64,000 bases of DNA from Rhodobacter sp. (GTDB lineage: Bacteria > Pseudomonadota > Alphaproteobacteria > Rhodobacterales > Rhodobacteraceae). Below, one piece after another: positions 7,743 through 15,169 of this stretch; position 1 is the stretch's first letter, and each line of letters begins with the position of its first letter. Below the pieces are notes generated by a model. It saw only the letters and a program-made list of their open reading frames with translations, did no database searches and was not told where the DNA came from. The position numbers and the translations under genes were made by a program. The stretch spans positions 1,208,501-1,272,500 of the forward strand of contig JACKKG010000001.1 of assembly GCA_020637515.1 (NCBI GenBank), in the 5' to 3' direction.

Positions 7743-8414
7743 TCAGTCCTGCCAGGTGCCGGGCATCGGCCCCGGGGGCTGCGGCTTGCGCAGCCCCTCG
7801 AGCACGCGCAGGGGCAGGCCCAGCGTGGCGTTCAGCACCGGCGAGGCCTTGATCCTGGCCTTGGTTTGCTCAAAGCGCATCACGTCCTCGATCCGGCGAT
7901 CCAGAAAGGCCCAGGTGTCGGCGGCGCCGTCGCTGTCGTCGCCCAGCCAATACAGCACCACCGACGAATAGACCCCCGCCAGGATTGCGCGCTTGGAATA
8001 CCAGTTGCCGTCCACGCTGGTATCGCCCAACGCGGTCCAGATCGAATCGGCGGTGGCCCAGACGGCGCGCGCGGCCTCGGGCGCGTTCTGCGGCAGGGCC
8101 ATCAGCGCGGCGGCCCGGCGCACCGCCTCGCGGTCGGCGCCCTCGAGCCGCAGCCGAACCGCCAGCGCGACCCGTTCGCGGAACCTGAGCGCGCCCAGGT
8201 CGCGGTCCGCCAGCGCGGCGATCATCCGCGCGTCACCCTGCCGGTGATAGGCCAGCGCCAGGTCCAGCCCGCCGCGCGGAAAGAGCGCCCGCGCCAGATC
8301 CGTGCCGACCGCGGCACTCTGGGCCGCCGCACGCAGCGTCGCTTCGGACCAGCCGTCAAAGGGCACGTGCGGCAGGGCGGCATCCAGAATGCGGGTGGCG
8401 GCGGGATCGGTCAT
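7743..8414 (-). CDS. coq9: COQ9-family ubiquinone biosynthesis protein
   Basis: A 223-residue helical protein. The N-terminal third resembles a TetR-like fold without a good DNA-binding helix. The C-terminal half carries the COQ9 signature region VWATADSIWTALGDTS, NWYSKRAILAGVYSS and LYWLGDDSDG...FLDRRIEDVM. COQ9 proteins bind lipids and support COQ7 in ubiquinone synthesis. In alphaproteobacteria the gene is typically divergent from rpsU, exactly as here (129-base divergent interval), which is how this family was first labelled. Together with the UbiH-type hydroxylase at 19959 it points to an aerobic ubiquinone-10 producer. Confidence 0.93.
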   Translation of the reverse strand: MTDPAATRILDAALPHVPFDGWSEATLRAAAQSAAVGTDLARALFPRGGLDLALAYHRQGDARMIAALADRDLGALRFRERVALAVRLRLEGADREAVRRAAALMALPQNAPEAARAVWATADSIWTALGDTSVDGNWYSKRAILAGVYSSVVLYWLGDDSDGAADTWAFLDRRIEDVMRFEQTKARIKASPVLNATLGLPLRVLEGLRKPQPPGPMPGTWQD

Positions 8415-8440
8415 GGCGGCCTCGGTGGCGGTTTGCCCAC

Positions 8441-8452
8441 GGGGTATACCCC
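8441..8452. promoter_or_regulatory. Perfect 12-bp palindrome in the coq9/rpsU divergent promoter region
   Basis: GGGGTATACCCC is a perfect palindrome located 26 bases upstream of the coq9 start and about 100 bases upstream of rpsU. It could be a binding site for a dimeric regulator of either gene, but no regulator gene is adjacent. Confidence 0.3.
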
Positions 8453-8462
8453 GATTCAGGCG

Positions 8463-8491
8463 TGGACAAGTCGCGCCGGCCTTGCTAAAGG
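8463..8491 (+). promoter_or_regulatory. rpsU: Weak candidate rpsU promoter
   Basis: TGGACA (8463-8468) and TAAAGG (8486-8491) are spaced 17 bases apart, which would start transcription near 8498 and give a leader of about 45 bases. The -35 matches consensus at 5 of 6, the -10 only at 3 of 6, so this is tentative. Confidence 0.25.
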
Positions 8492-8529
8492 GGCGCGTCC
8501 TGCAAATGACGTCACACTAGCTTAGAAAG

Positions 8530-8543
8530 GTGGTGAAAACCAC
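8530..8543 (+). promoter_or_regulatory. rpsU: GAAA-capped hairpin over the rpsU ribosome-binding site
   Basis: GTGGT-GAAA-ACCAC forms a five-pair stem closed by a GNRA-type tetraloop. It ends on the base before the rpsU ATG (8544) and begins inside the AAAGG ribosome site (8526-8530). Such a hairpin could limit ribosome access and be a target for autoregulation. It is seen only in the sequence and not tested. Confidence 0.4.
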
Positions 8544-8750
8544 ATGCAGGTATCGGTTCGCGACAACAACGTCGAACAGGCACTTCGGGCGCTGAAGAAA
8601 AAACTCCAGCGCGAGGGTGTGTTTCGGGAAATGAAGCTGAAGCAGCATTTCGAGAAACCCTCTGTCAAGAAGGCCCGTGAACAGGCCGAGGCGATCCGCC
8701 GCGCGCGCAAGCTGGCGCGCAAGAAGGCGCAACGCGAAGGCATGCTCTGA
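8544..8750 (+). CDS. rpsU: 30S ribosomal protein S21
   Basis: A 68-residue, highly basic protein starting MQVSVRDNNVEQALRALKKK, with the S21 core FREMKLKQHFEKPSVKK and a Lys/Arg-rich C-terminal helix. S21 joins the platform of the small subunit and helps initiation on natural mRNAs. Length and sequence fit alphaproteobacterial S21 throughout. It is monocistronic, flanked by a divergent coq9 and a strong terminator at 8780-8810. Confidence 0.98.
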   Translation: MQVSVRDNNVEQALRALKKKLQREGVFREMKLKQHFEKPSVKKAREQAEAIRRARKLARKKAQREGML

Positions 8751-8779
8751 CCGGTTTCGCCCCTCGGGGCGACGGATAG

Positions 8780-8810
8780 AACCCCCGGGCCGCAAGGCGC
8801 GGGGGTTTTT
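8780..8810 (+). terminator. Rho-independent terminator of rpsU
   Basis: AACCCCCG pairs with CGGGGGTT-type bases on the other side of a short GC-rich loop and is followed directly by a run of five T (8806-8810). It lies 30 bases after the rpsU stop. Confidence 0.85.
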
Positions 8811-8870
8811 CGTTGCGCCCCTGTGCTTTGGGGGAATTGACGTGGCGAACGCCCTCGCGGACAAGGGCTC

Positions 8871-10184
8871 ATGTCCGTTGCACCCCTGCCTTCGCCGCCC
8901 CGCGTGCTGATCGTCGCCGACAACGCTTCGGCCGCGTTCGGCGGCGAAGCGATCCTGCCGCTCAAGTATTTCACGCTGCTCGCCCGGCGCGGCCGGGACG
9001 TGCGCCTGATTACCCACGCGCGCAATCGCCCGGCGCTCGAGGCCGCCTTTCCCGACCTCGCGGCGCGCGTGCTCTATTCGCCCGATACCGCCGCGCACCG
9101 CTGGCTCTGGCGGATCGGCAGCCGGTTTCCCGGCGCGATCCGCGATCATCTGTTCGGGAATCTGATGGGCCTGGTGACCGGCTGGCAGCAACGCCGCATG
9201 GCGCAGGCGCTGATCCGGGCCGGCGGCATCGACCTGGTGCACCAACCGATCCCCGTCTCGCCCGCCGCGCCGTCCCTGCTGTTCGGTCTGGGCGTTCCGG
9301 TGATTATCGGGCCGATGAATGGCGGCATGAGCTATCCCCCGGGCTACGCGGATTTCGAAGGCCGCGCGGCGCAGCTTTTCGTCGCCCTGGGGCGTCCGCT
9401 GGCCGGGGTGCTGAACCGGGTGATCCCGGGCAAACGGCGCGCGCGGCTGCTGCTGGTCGCGAATGCGCGCACGCGCGATGCGCTGCCGGTGCGCAACCGC
9501 CCGGTGGTGGAGCTGATGGAAAACGGTGTCGATTTCACGCTGTGGCCGCAAGCCGGCGCGCGGCCGGCGCCGCAGGGACCGCTGAAACTGGTGTTCATGG
9601 GGCGGCTGGTGCGGCTCAAGGCGGTCGATGTGACGCTTCAGGCCCTGGCCCTGCACCGGCAGGCGCATCCCGACCGGCCGGTGACCCTGGCGATCCTGGG
9701 CGACGGGCCGGAACTCGGGGCGCTTCAGGCTCAGGTGCAGGCGCTGGGGCTGGACGACGCGGTGACGTTCCACGGGTTTCTGCCGCAAGCCTCGTGCGCC
9801 GCGCATCTGGCCGCCGCCGACGCGCTGGTTCTGGCCAGCCTGCGCGAATGCGGTGGCGCGGTGGTGCTCGAGGCGATGGCGATGGGGCTGGCGGTGATCG
9901 CGTCGGACTGGGGCGGGCCAGCGGGCTACCTGACGCCCGACACCGGGATCCTGGTGTCCCCGGTGCCGCGCGCGGGATTCGCCGACCGCCTGGCCGAGGC
10001 GATCGGCACCCTGGCGCGGGACCGCGCGGCGGCGCATGCGATGGGGTCGGCGGGCGCGGCCCGTGCGCGGGCGGAATTCGACTGGCAGCACAAGATCGAC
10101 ACGATCGAAACGCTGTATCGGCAGGCGCTGACGGACCAGGGCGGGCGCGCGCCCCGGGTCAGAGATCCAGCGCGGTCGTCTTGA
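8871..10184 (+). CDS. Glycosyltransferase family 4 protein
   Basis: A 437-residue GT-B fold transferase. The N-terminal half opens with RVLIVADNASAAFGGEA, the usual acceptor-domain start. The C-terminal half has MGRLVRLKAVD near residue 242, a nucleotide-sugar binding region and the E-x7-E signature ECGGAVVLEAMAMG near 326, followed by VIASDWGGPAGYL. These features define retaining GT4 enzymes, which build polysaccharides or glycolipids. Donor and acceptor cannot be read from sequence. The gene stands alone, and its last 26 bases overlap the 3' end of the convergent lrp gene. Confidence 0.88.
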   Translation: MSVAPLPSPPRVLIVADNASAAFGGEAILPLKYFTLLARRGRDVRLITHARNRPALEAAFPDLAARVLYSPDTAAHRWLWRIGSRFPGAIRDHLFGNLMGLVTGWQQRRMAQALIRAGGIDLVHQPIPVSPAAPSLLFGLGVPVIIGPMNGGMSYPPGYADFEGRAAQLFVALGRPLAGVLNRVIPGKRRARLLLVANARTRDALPVRNRPVVELMENGVDFTLWPQAGARPAPQGPLKLVFMGRLVRLKAVDVTLQALALHRQAHPDRPVTLAILGDGPELGALQAQVQALGLDDAVTFHGFLPQASCAAHLAAADALVLASLRECGGAVVLEAMAMGLAVIASDWGGPAGYLTPDTGILVSPVPRAGFADRLAEAIGTLARDRAAAHAMGSAGAARARAEFDWQHKIDTIETLYRQALTDQGGRAPRVRDPARSS

Positions 10185-10617
10185 CCACGGTGCGCAGGGC
10201 AAAGGACGATTGCATCTGCGCCACGCCCGGCAGACGCGCCAGATACTGGCGGTGGATGCGGGCGAAATCCTCGGTATCCTCGACCATCAGTTTCAGCAGG
10301 AAATCGGCGCTGCCCGCCATCAGGTGGCATTCCAGCACGTCGGGAATGCGCGCGACCGCCCGTTCAAAGGCGTCCAGCACCTCGTCCGACTGGCCGTTCA
10401 GCGTAATCTCGACGAAGACGGTGGTCGGCTTGCCGATCCGGCGCGCATCGACCAGCGCGACATAGGCGGAAATGAACCCCTCGGTCTCGAGCCGCTGCAC
10501 CCGCCGGTGGCAGGCCGAGGGCGACAAGGCGATCCTTTCGGCCAGATCGGCGTTGGATATCCGCCCCTCGCGCTGAAGGACCTGAAGGATGCGTCGGTCT
10601 GTCGGGTCTAGCTGCAT
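10159..10617 (-). CDS. Lrp/AsnC-family regulator, likely controlling alanine dehydrogenase
   Basis: A 152-residue regulator. The N-terminal winged helix-turn-helix (LDPTDRRILQVLQREGRISNADLAERI, with the recognition part LSPSACHRRVQRLETEGFI) is followed by the RAM ligand-binding domain (ECHLMAGSADFLLKLMVEDTEDF). It is divergent from ald, the arrangement of AldR-type activators that respond to alanine. The intergenic region contains a near-perfect palindrome at 10706-10723, and a 13-base palindrome covers its own start codon, so autoregulation is plausible. Family secure; the alanine role is inferred from position. Confidence 0.9.
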   Translation of the reverse strand: MQLDPTDRRILQVLQREGRISNADLAERIALSPSACHRRVQRLETEGFISAYVALVDARRIGKPTTVFVEITLNGQSDEVLDAFERAVARIPDVLECHLMAGSADFLLKLMVEDTEDFARIHRQYLARLPGVAQMQSSFALRTVVKTTALDL

Positions 10618-10623
10618 TGCAGC
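10611..10623. promoter_or_regulatory. 13-bp palindrome centred on the lrp start codon
   Basis: GCTGCA-T-TGCAGC is a perfect inverted repeat whose centre lies in the lrp initiation codon (10615-10617 on the minus strand). It may be chance, since part of it is coding, but the position would suit autorepression. Confidence 0.3.
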
Positions 10624-10705
10624 GCAACTTTCATCGAAAAATCTGCGGTTCGGTCGAAGCCTCTTGCAAGTCTCTTGGTGTTTTAGGGGAAAAAATCAAG
10701 CAGTT

Positions 10706-10723
10706 TCGCGGAAATTTGCGCGA
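10706..10723. promoter_or_regulatory. Candidate Lrp/AsnC operator upstream of ald
   Basis: TCGCGGAAATTTGCGCGA is an 18-base inverted repeat with 8 of 9 half-site positions symmetric and an AAATTT core. It sits 41 bases before the ald start and 89 bases before the divergent lrp. The AT core between GC arms resembles the second Lrp-associated palindrome at 13895-13913. Confidence 0.5.
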
Positions 10724-10763
10724 TCCTCCCAGCTTGAACGCAGCACCCCCAGGAGGATTCGAA

Positions 10764-11882
10764 ATGCTGATCGGTTGCCCAAGGGAAATCAAGCCGCAAG
10801 AGTTTCGGGTCGGGATCTCGCCAGCGGCTGCGCACGAGGCCGCCGCCGCCGGTCATTCCGTCATCATCGAGGCCGGTGCCGGTCTGGGTTCGGGATTTAC
10901 CGATGACGACTACCGCGCCGCCGGTGCCGCGATCGTCGACACCGCGACCGAAATTTTCGCCCGCGCCGAGATGGTGGTCAAGGTCAAGGAACCGCAGGCC
11001 GTCGAACGCAAGCAACTGCGCGAAGGGCAAGTGCTGTTCACCTATCTGCACCTGGCGCCCGATCCCGAACAGACGCGCGACCTGCTGGCCTCGGGTGCGA
11101 CCTGCATCGCCTATGAAACCGTGACCGACCGGATGGGCGGCCTGCCGCTGCTGGCGCCGATGTCCGAAGTCGCGGGCCGTCTGGCGCCGCAGGTTGGCGC
11201 CTGGACCCTGCAAAAGGCCAACGGCGGGCGCGGTGTCCTGATGGGGGGTGTGCCGGGCGTGCTGCCGGCCAGGGTTGTGGTGATCGGCGGCGGTGTCGTC
11301 GGCACCCACGCGGCGCGGATCGCCGCCGGCATGGGCGCGGACGTGACCGTTCTGGACCGCTCGCTGCCGCGGATGCGCTATCTGGACGACGTTTATGGCG
11401 GCACCTTCAAGACCGCCTATTCCAGCGCCGCCACGACCGCCGAACTGGTGGCCGAGGCCGACATGGTGATCGGCGCGGTGCTGATCCCGGGCGCCGCCGC
11501 GCCCAAGCTGGTCAGCCGCGCGCAACTGTCCACGATGAAGCCCGGCGCGGTGCTGGTGGACGTGGCCATCGACCAGGGGGGCTGCTTCGAGACCTCGCAT
11601 GCCACGACCCACGCCGATCCGATCTACGAGGTGGACGGCATCATGCACTACTGCGTGGCGAACATGCCGGGCGCGGTCGCGCGGACCTCGACCCAGGCGC
11701 TGGGCAACGCGACGCTGCCCTTCATGATGGCGCTGGCCAACAAGGGCTGGCGCGTCGCCTGCGCCGAGGACGAGCACCTGCTGAATGGTCTGAACGTGCA
11801 TGCGGGCAACCTGACCTACGCTGCGGTCGGCACGGCGCTGAACCTGCCGGTCATGGCCGCGCGCGAGGCGTTGCGCGCCTGA
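10764..11882 (+). CDS. ald: Alanine dehydrogenase
   Basis: NAD-dependent enzyme for the reversible oxidative deamination of L-alanine to pyruvate and ammonia. It has 372 residues, the normal length. Active-site residues are visible at the expected places: Arg15 (EFRVGIS), Lys75 (VVKVKEPQ), His96 (YLHLAPD) and Asp270 (IDQGGC). The dinucleotide loop VVVIGGGVVGTHAA lies near 170-183. The ATG at 10764 has an ideal AGGAGG ribosome site at 10751-10756; the upstream open frame is not needed. It is divergent from an Lrp regulator and followed by a strong hairpin at 11928-11954. Confidence 0.97.
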   Translation: MLIGCPREIKPQEFRVGISPAAAHEAAAAGHSVIIEAGAGLGSGFTDDDYRAAGAAIVDTATEIFARAEMVVKVKEPQAVERKQLREGQVLFTYLHLAPDPEQTRDLLASGATCIAYETVTDRMGGLPLLAPMSEVAGRLAPQVGAWTLQKANGGRGVLMGGVPGVLPARVVVIGGGVVGTHAARIAAGMGADVTVLDRSLPRMRYLDDVYGGTFKTAYSSAATTAELVAEADMVIGAVLIPGAAAPKLVSRAQLSTMKPGAVLVDVAIDQGGCFETSHATTHADPIYEVDGIMHYCVANMPGAVARTSTQALGNATLPFMMALANKGWRVACAEDEHLLNGLNVHAGNLTYAAVGTALNLPVMAAREALRA

Positions 11883-11927
11883 CCAGGCATCCTGCCCGCA
11901 GGGCAGACACCCCTTTCCCTTGGCGGC

Positions 11928-11954
11928 GTCCGCGGGCAGACTTTGCCTGCGGAC
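11928..11954 (+). terminator. Strong hairpin after ald
   Basis: An 11-pair stem (GTCCGCGGGCA / TGCCTGCGGAC, one G-U pair) with a five-base loop lies 45 bases downstream of the ald stop. Only a weak T-rich tail follows, so it may act as terminator or mRNA 3' end stabiliser. A smaller CTGCCC-GCA-GGGCAG hairpin lies at 11892-11906. Confidence 0.5.
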
Positions 11955-11983
11955 GTTGTTCATCGGGGGCATGAGGGCAGACC

Positions 11984-13339
11984 ATGGTGCGATTGCTGGG
12001 GGCGCTGGCCCTCTTGCTGGGGATCGGCGCGGCGGGCGGCTGGGCGCTGGGCCTGCGCGATCTGGCCCGGGTCGAGGCGACGGTGCAGACCCTCGATCTG
12101 CGCGATCTTGCGCCGGGCGCCGCGCAGGATTGCTTCTGGATCGGGCCGGTCACCAGTGTTTCGCTGAACATGGCCTTTCCCGACAGTGGTGCGCTCTATT
12201 GGCCGGCCGTGTTCCTCGCCCCGACCGAGCCGGGCAGCTATCTTGAGATCGCCGGCACCTTTCCGCGCGCGCGCTATCTGTCCCTGCACAGCTATCTTGC
12301 CGGCGGCGTGCCCTTCGACCGGCTCAGCGATGCCGACCTGCGCCCTGACCCGGGCCAACGCAACCCGTTCGCCACGGGTCCCTGGACGCCGGGCCAGACC
12401 TATACGCTGCGGGTTCGTGCCGGCGAACCCGAGGTCCCGCGCCCGGCCAACACGCTGTATGCGGGCCCGCCCGGGCAGGCCGATCCCGCGCCGCTGATCC
12501 TGCGTCTTTACGTCCCCGAGGGGGATGCCGACCTGCCCCGCGTCACGCTGGTGCGCGCGGACGGCCAGCGCCTGACCGGCACCGCCCTGTGCGACGCGCT
12601 GGACAGTGCCCGCCCCGGGGCCGAGTCGCGCCGGATCGAAGCCCCGATGATCGCGCCGGGGGCCTATGCCAGCTTGCTGGACGGGCGCGCGGGGCAACCG
12701 CTGGGTGGCGACTGGGCGCTGTTCTGGAACCCCCGGCTCAGCCTGCTGCGGCTGGCCGCGCCGACGCTGGCGCGGCTGGCCGGAATGGCCGCGCGGCTGG
12801 GCCTGTTTCCCCGCGCCTCGGGGTATTACGCCAATCTCGACATGAGCTATGTCTCGACCATGATCGACGCGACCCGGGGCGCGGTCGTCGTGCTGGACGG
12901 GCGGTTGCCCCGCACCCCGGCGCACGGCGCCGGCGCCGCCGAGGCCGCCGACATCGACCTGCGCTACTGGTCGCTCTGCACGAACGAGGGGCTGGCCAGC
13001 ACGCGGTTCGTCGATTGCCTGCGGGACGACCAGGTGACCACGCGGGACGATCCCGACGTTTCGCGCCGCTACACGATCGTCGTTTCGCGCCCCGAGGACC
13101 GCCCCCGCAACGCCCGCGCCGCCTGCGGCGTGAACTGGCTGGACTGGGGCGCGCACGGCGACGGGGCGGGCAACGATCACCTGGGCCTGCTGATCCTGCG
13201 CAATCTGCTGCCCGCACCCGGTTTCGCGCAGGCGATCCAGCGCATCCCCTATCCCGGCGCCGAACGCGCCACGATGGGCGCGTTCCTGCCCAGCCTGACC
13301 TATACCAGCCGCGCCGCGTTCGAGGCGCGCGGCTGCTAG
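11984..13339 (+). CDS. Hypothetical membrane-anchored or secreted protein, 451 aa
   Basis: The protein begins with one hydrophobic segment (MVRLLGALALLLGIGAAGGWALGL shortened: residues 1-24), so it is exported or anchored. The large domain after it is rich in Asp, Pro and aromatic residues. Notable stretches are YWPAVFLAPTEPGSYLEI, FPRARYLSLHSYLAGG, DPGQRNPF, ANTLYAGPPG and LRYWSLCTNEG, the kind of pattern seen in beta-rich extracytoplasmic proteins. The C-terminal part has several cysteines (Cys in SLCTNE, VDCLRD, AACGVNW and the last residue). I do not recognise a named family. The start has a GAGGG ribosome site. It sits alone between ald and a convergent lrp gene. Confidence 0.7.
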   Translation: MVRLLGALALLLGIGAAGGWALGLRDLARVEATVQTLDLRDLAPGAAQDCFWIGPVTSVSLNMAFPDSGALYWPAVFLAPTEPGSYLEIAGTFPRARYLSLHSYLAGGVPFDRLSDADLRPDPGQRNPFATGPWTPGQTYTLRVRAGEPEVPRPANTLYAGPPGQADPAPLILRLYVPEGDADLPRVTLVRADGQRLTGTALCDALDSARPGAESRRIEAPMIAPGAYASLLDGRAGQPLGGDWALFWNPRLSLLRLAAPTLARLAGMAARLGLFPRASGYYANLDMSYVSTMIDATRGAVVVLDGRLPRTPAHGAGAAEAADIDLRYWSLCTNEGLASTRFVDCLRDDQVTTRDDPDVSRRYTIVVSRPEDRPRNARAACGVNWLDWGAHGDGAGNDHLGLLILRNLLPAPGFAQAIQRIPYPGAERATMGAFLPSLTYTSRAAFEARGC

Positions 13340-13342
13340 GGC

Positions 13343-13843
13343 TCAGGCCTCGCGCGTGTAGCGGTCTTCCAGCACATCGAAGGGAACGCCCGGTTCATCC
13401 TTGGCGCAGCGGATCACCAGCGAGGTCTTCACGCTGGCGACGTTGTCGGCGGCCAGCAGGTCCTCGGTCAGAAAGTTCTGGAAGGTGCTCAGATCCGGCG
13501 CGACGCATTTCAGGATGAAGTCGATCTCGCCATTCAGCATGTGGCACTCGCGCACCAGCGACCAGGCGCGGCAGCGGTCCTCGAAGGCGCGCAGATCGGC
13601 CTCGTTCTGGCGATGCAGGCGCACCATGGCAAAGACCTGCACCTCGAACCCCAGTTCGCGCACATCGACCCGGGCGTGATAGCCGCGGATATAGCCGGCT
13701 TCCTCCAGGGTGCGCACACGCCGCAGGCAGGGCGGCGCCGAAATGCCGACACGCTTGGCCAGTTCGACGTTGGTCATGCGCCCGTCGGCCTGCAATTCAG
13801 CCAGAATCATGCGGTCGATCGGATCGAGTTTCGCGCCGGCCAT
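13343..13843 (-). CDS. Lrp/AsnC-family transcriptional regulator
   Basis: A 166-residue regulator with the winged helix-turn-helix (LDPIDRMILAELQADGRMTNVELAKRVGIS, recognition part APPCLRRVRTLEEAGYI) and the RAM domain (ECHMLNGEIDFILKCVAPDL). It is divergent from trxB. A 19-base palindrome with an AT core (13895-13913) lies 52 bases upstream of its start, a good site for autoregulation. It differs clearly from the Lrp protein at 10159, so the two are not a recent duplication. Effector unknown. Confidence 0.9.
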   Translation of the reverse strand: MAGAKLDPIDRMILAELQADGRMTNVELAKRVGISAPPCLRRVRTLEEAGYIRGYHARVDVRELGFEVQVFAMVRLHRQNEADLRAFEDRCRAWSLVRECHMLNGEIDFILKCVAPDLSTFQNFLTEDLLAADNVASVKTSLVIRCAKDEPGVPFDVLEDRYTREA

Positions 13844-13894
13844 GGCGGATTTGCTCCCTTCAGGTTTGCGCTTGTGTAGGCGTGATCGCCCCTG

Positions 13895-13913
13895 TGCGCA
13901 ATATTATTTCGCA
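13895..13913. promoter_or_regulatory. Candidate Lrp/AsnC operator between lrp and trxB
   Basis: TGCGCAATATTATTTCGCA reads almost the same on both strands; only one symmetric pair of positions and the centre differ. It is the most AT-rich spot of a 199-base divergent region, which suits an Lrp-type site bound by the adjacent regulator. Confidence 0.55.
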
Positions 13914-14042
13914 AGCCCGCAATTTCTGGTCCCGCGCGGTGCTTGCGCCGTCGAAACGGGCGCGCTACCACCCGGGCACCCCTTGCATGGCGCCCCGCCC
14001 GTATTACATGCGCAAAAACGAATGTGTTTTCAGGAGCCCCCG

Positions 14043-14984
14043 ATGTCCGACACCAAACACACCCGCCTTCTGATCGTCGGTTCCGGCCCGGCGGGTTATA
14101 CTGCGGCCGTCTATGCCGCGCGCGCCATGCTGGAGCCCGTTCTGGTGCAGGGCATGCAGCCTGGCGGGCAGTTGACCATCACCACCGACGTGGAAAACTG
14201 GCCGGGCGAGACCTCGATCCTGGGCCCCGACCTGATGACCCGCATGGAAGGCCATGCCCGCGAAATGGGCGCCGAGGTGGTCACCGACACGATCACCGCG
14301 CTGGACCTGTCGCGCCGGCCCTTCACCGCCACCGGCGACAGCGGCACCACCTACACCGCCGACGCGCTGATCCTGGCGACCGGGGCGCAGGCCCGCTGGC
14401 TGGGACTCGAGTCCGAGGAAAAGTTCAAGGGCTTCGGCGTCTCGGCCTGCGCCACCTGCGACGGGTTCTTTTATCGCGGCAAGGAAATCGTCGTGGTCGG
14501 CGGCGGGAACACCGCGGTCGAAGAGGCGCTGTTCCTGACCAACTTCGCCTCGAAGGTCACGTTGGTGCATCGCCGCGACAGCCTGCGCGCGGAAAAGATC
14601 ATGCAGGACCGGCTGTTCAAGCATCCCAAGATCGCGGTCATCTGGGACAGCGAGGTGGTCGAGGTCCAGGGCACCGAGATGCCGCTGGGCGTGACCGGAG
14701 CCAAGCTGCGCAACCTCAAGACCGGCGCGGAACAGGTGGTGCCCTGCGACGGGTTCTTCGTCGCCATCGGCCATGCGCCGGCGTCTGAACTGGTCAAGGA
14801 TCAGGTAAAGCTGCACGCCGGCAACTACGTCTGGGTCGAGCCCGGCTCGACCCGCACCTCGGTCGAAGGGGTCTTTGCGGCGGGCGACCTGACGGATGAC
14901 AAATACCGCCAGGCCGTGACCTCGGCCGGCATGGGCTGCATGGCGGCGCTCGACGCCGAGCACTGGCTCGCCGCGCAGGACTGA
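14043..14984 (+). CDS. trxB: Thioredoxin-disulfide reductase
   Basis: A 313-residue FAD/NADPH enzyme that reduces thioredoxin. The FAD loop is GSGPAG (13-18), the redox centre is CATC (Cys136-Cys139), the NADPH loop is GGGNTA (153-158), followed by HRRDSLRAEK. The second FAD contact is AAGDLTDDKYRQAVTSAGMGC near the end. The start follows an AGGAG site. The frame is open for 111 codons upstream, but those residues show no family similarity. Divergent from an Lrp gene; whether that regulator controls it is unknown. Confidence 0.96.
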   Translation: MSDTKHTRLLIVGSGPAGYTAAVYAARAMLEPVLVQGMQPGGQLTITTDVENWPGETSILGPDLMTRMEGHAREMGAEVVTDTITALDLSRRPFTATGDSGTTYTADALILATGAQARWLGLESEEKFKGFGVSACATCDGFFYRGKEIVVVGGGNTAVEEALFLTNFASKVTLVHRRDSLRAEKIMQDRLFKHPKIAVIWDSEVVEVQGTEMPLGVTGAKLRNLKTGAEQVVPCDGFFVAIGHAPASELVKDQVKLHAGNYVWVEPGSTRTSVEGVFAAGDLTDDKYRQAVTSAGMGCMAALDAEHWLAAQD

Positions 14985-15014
14985 CGCCTGCCCCGTGGCG
15001 CCGGCGTTCGCCTC

Positions 15015-15056
15015 GTGAACCAGCCCCCATGAACCAGCCCCCGTGAACCGGCCTGC
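15015..15056. repeat. 14-bp imperfect tandem repeat, three copies
   Basis: (G/A)TGAACCAGCCCCC is repeated at 15015-15028 and 15029-15042, with a diverged third copy at 15043-15056 and a remnant after it. It lies between the convergent trxB and Nudix genes and is non-coding. Confidence 0.8.
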
Positions 15057-15079
15057 GAACCGGCCCGGCCTGGGCCCCC

Positions 15080-15101
15080 GCGCGGCGCTTCAGCGCCGCG
15101 C
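15080..15101. terminator. Perfect 9-10 bp GC hairpin between convergent trxB and Nudix genes
   Basis: GCGCGGCGC-TTCA-GCGCCGCGC forms a perfect stem with a four-base loop in the convergent gap. There is no T-run on either side, so factor-independent termination is uncertain. Confidence 0.4.
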
Positions 15102-15169
15102 CCGGTCGCCCGAGGGCTGACGCATGGAATGCGTCCGGCCGAGGGCGAAACCCCCGCCCGGACTCCGCC

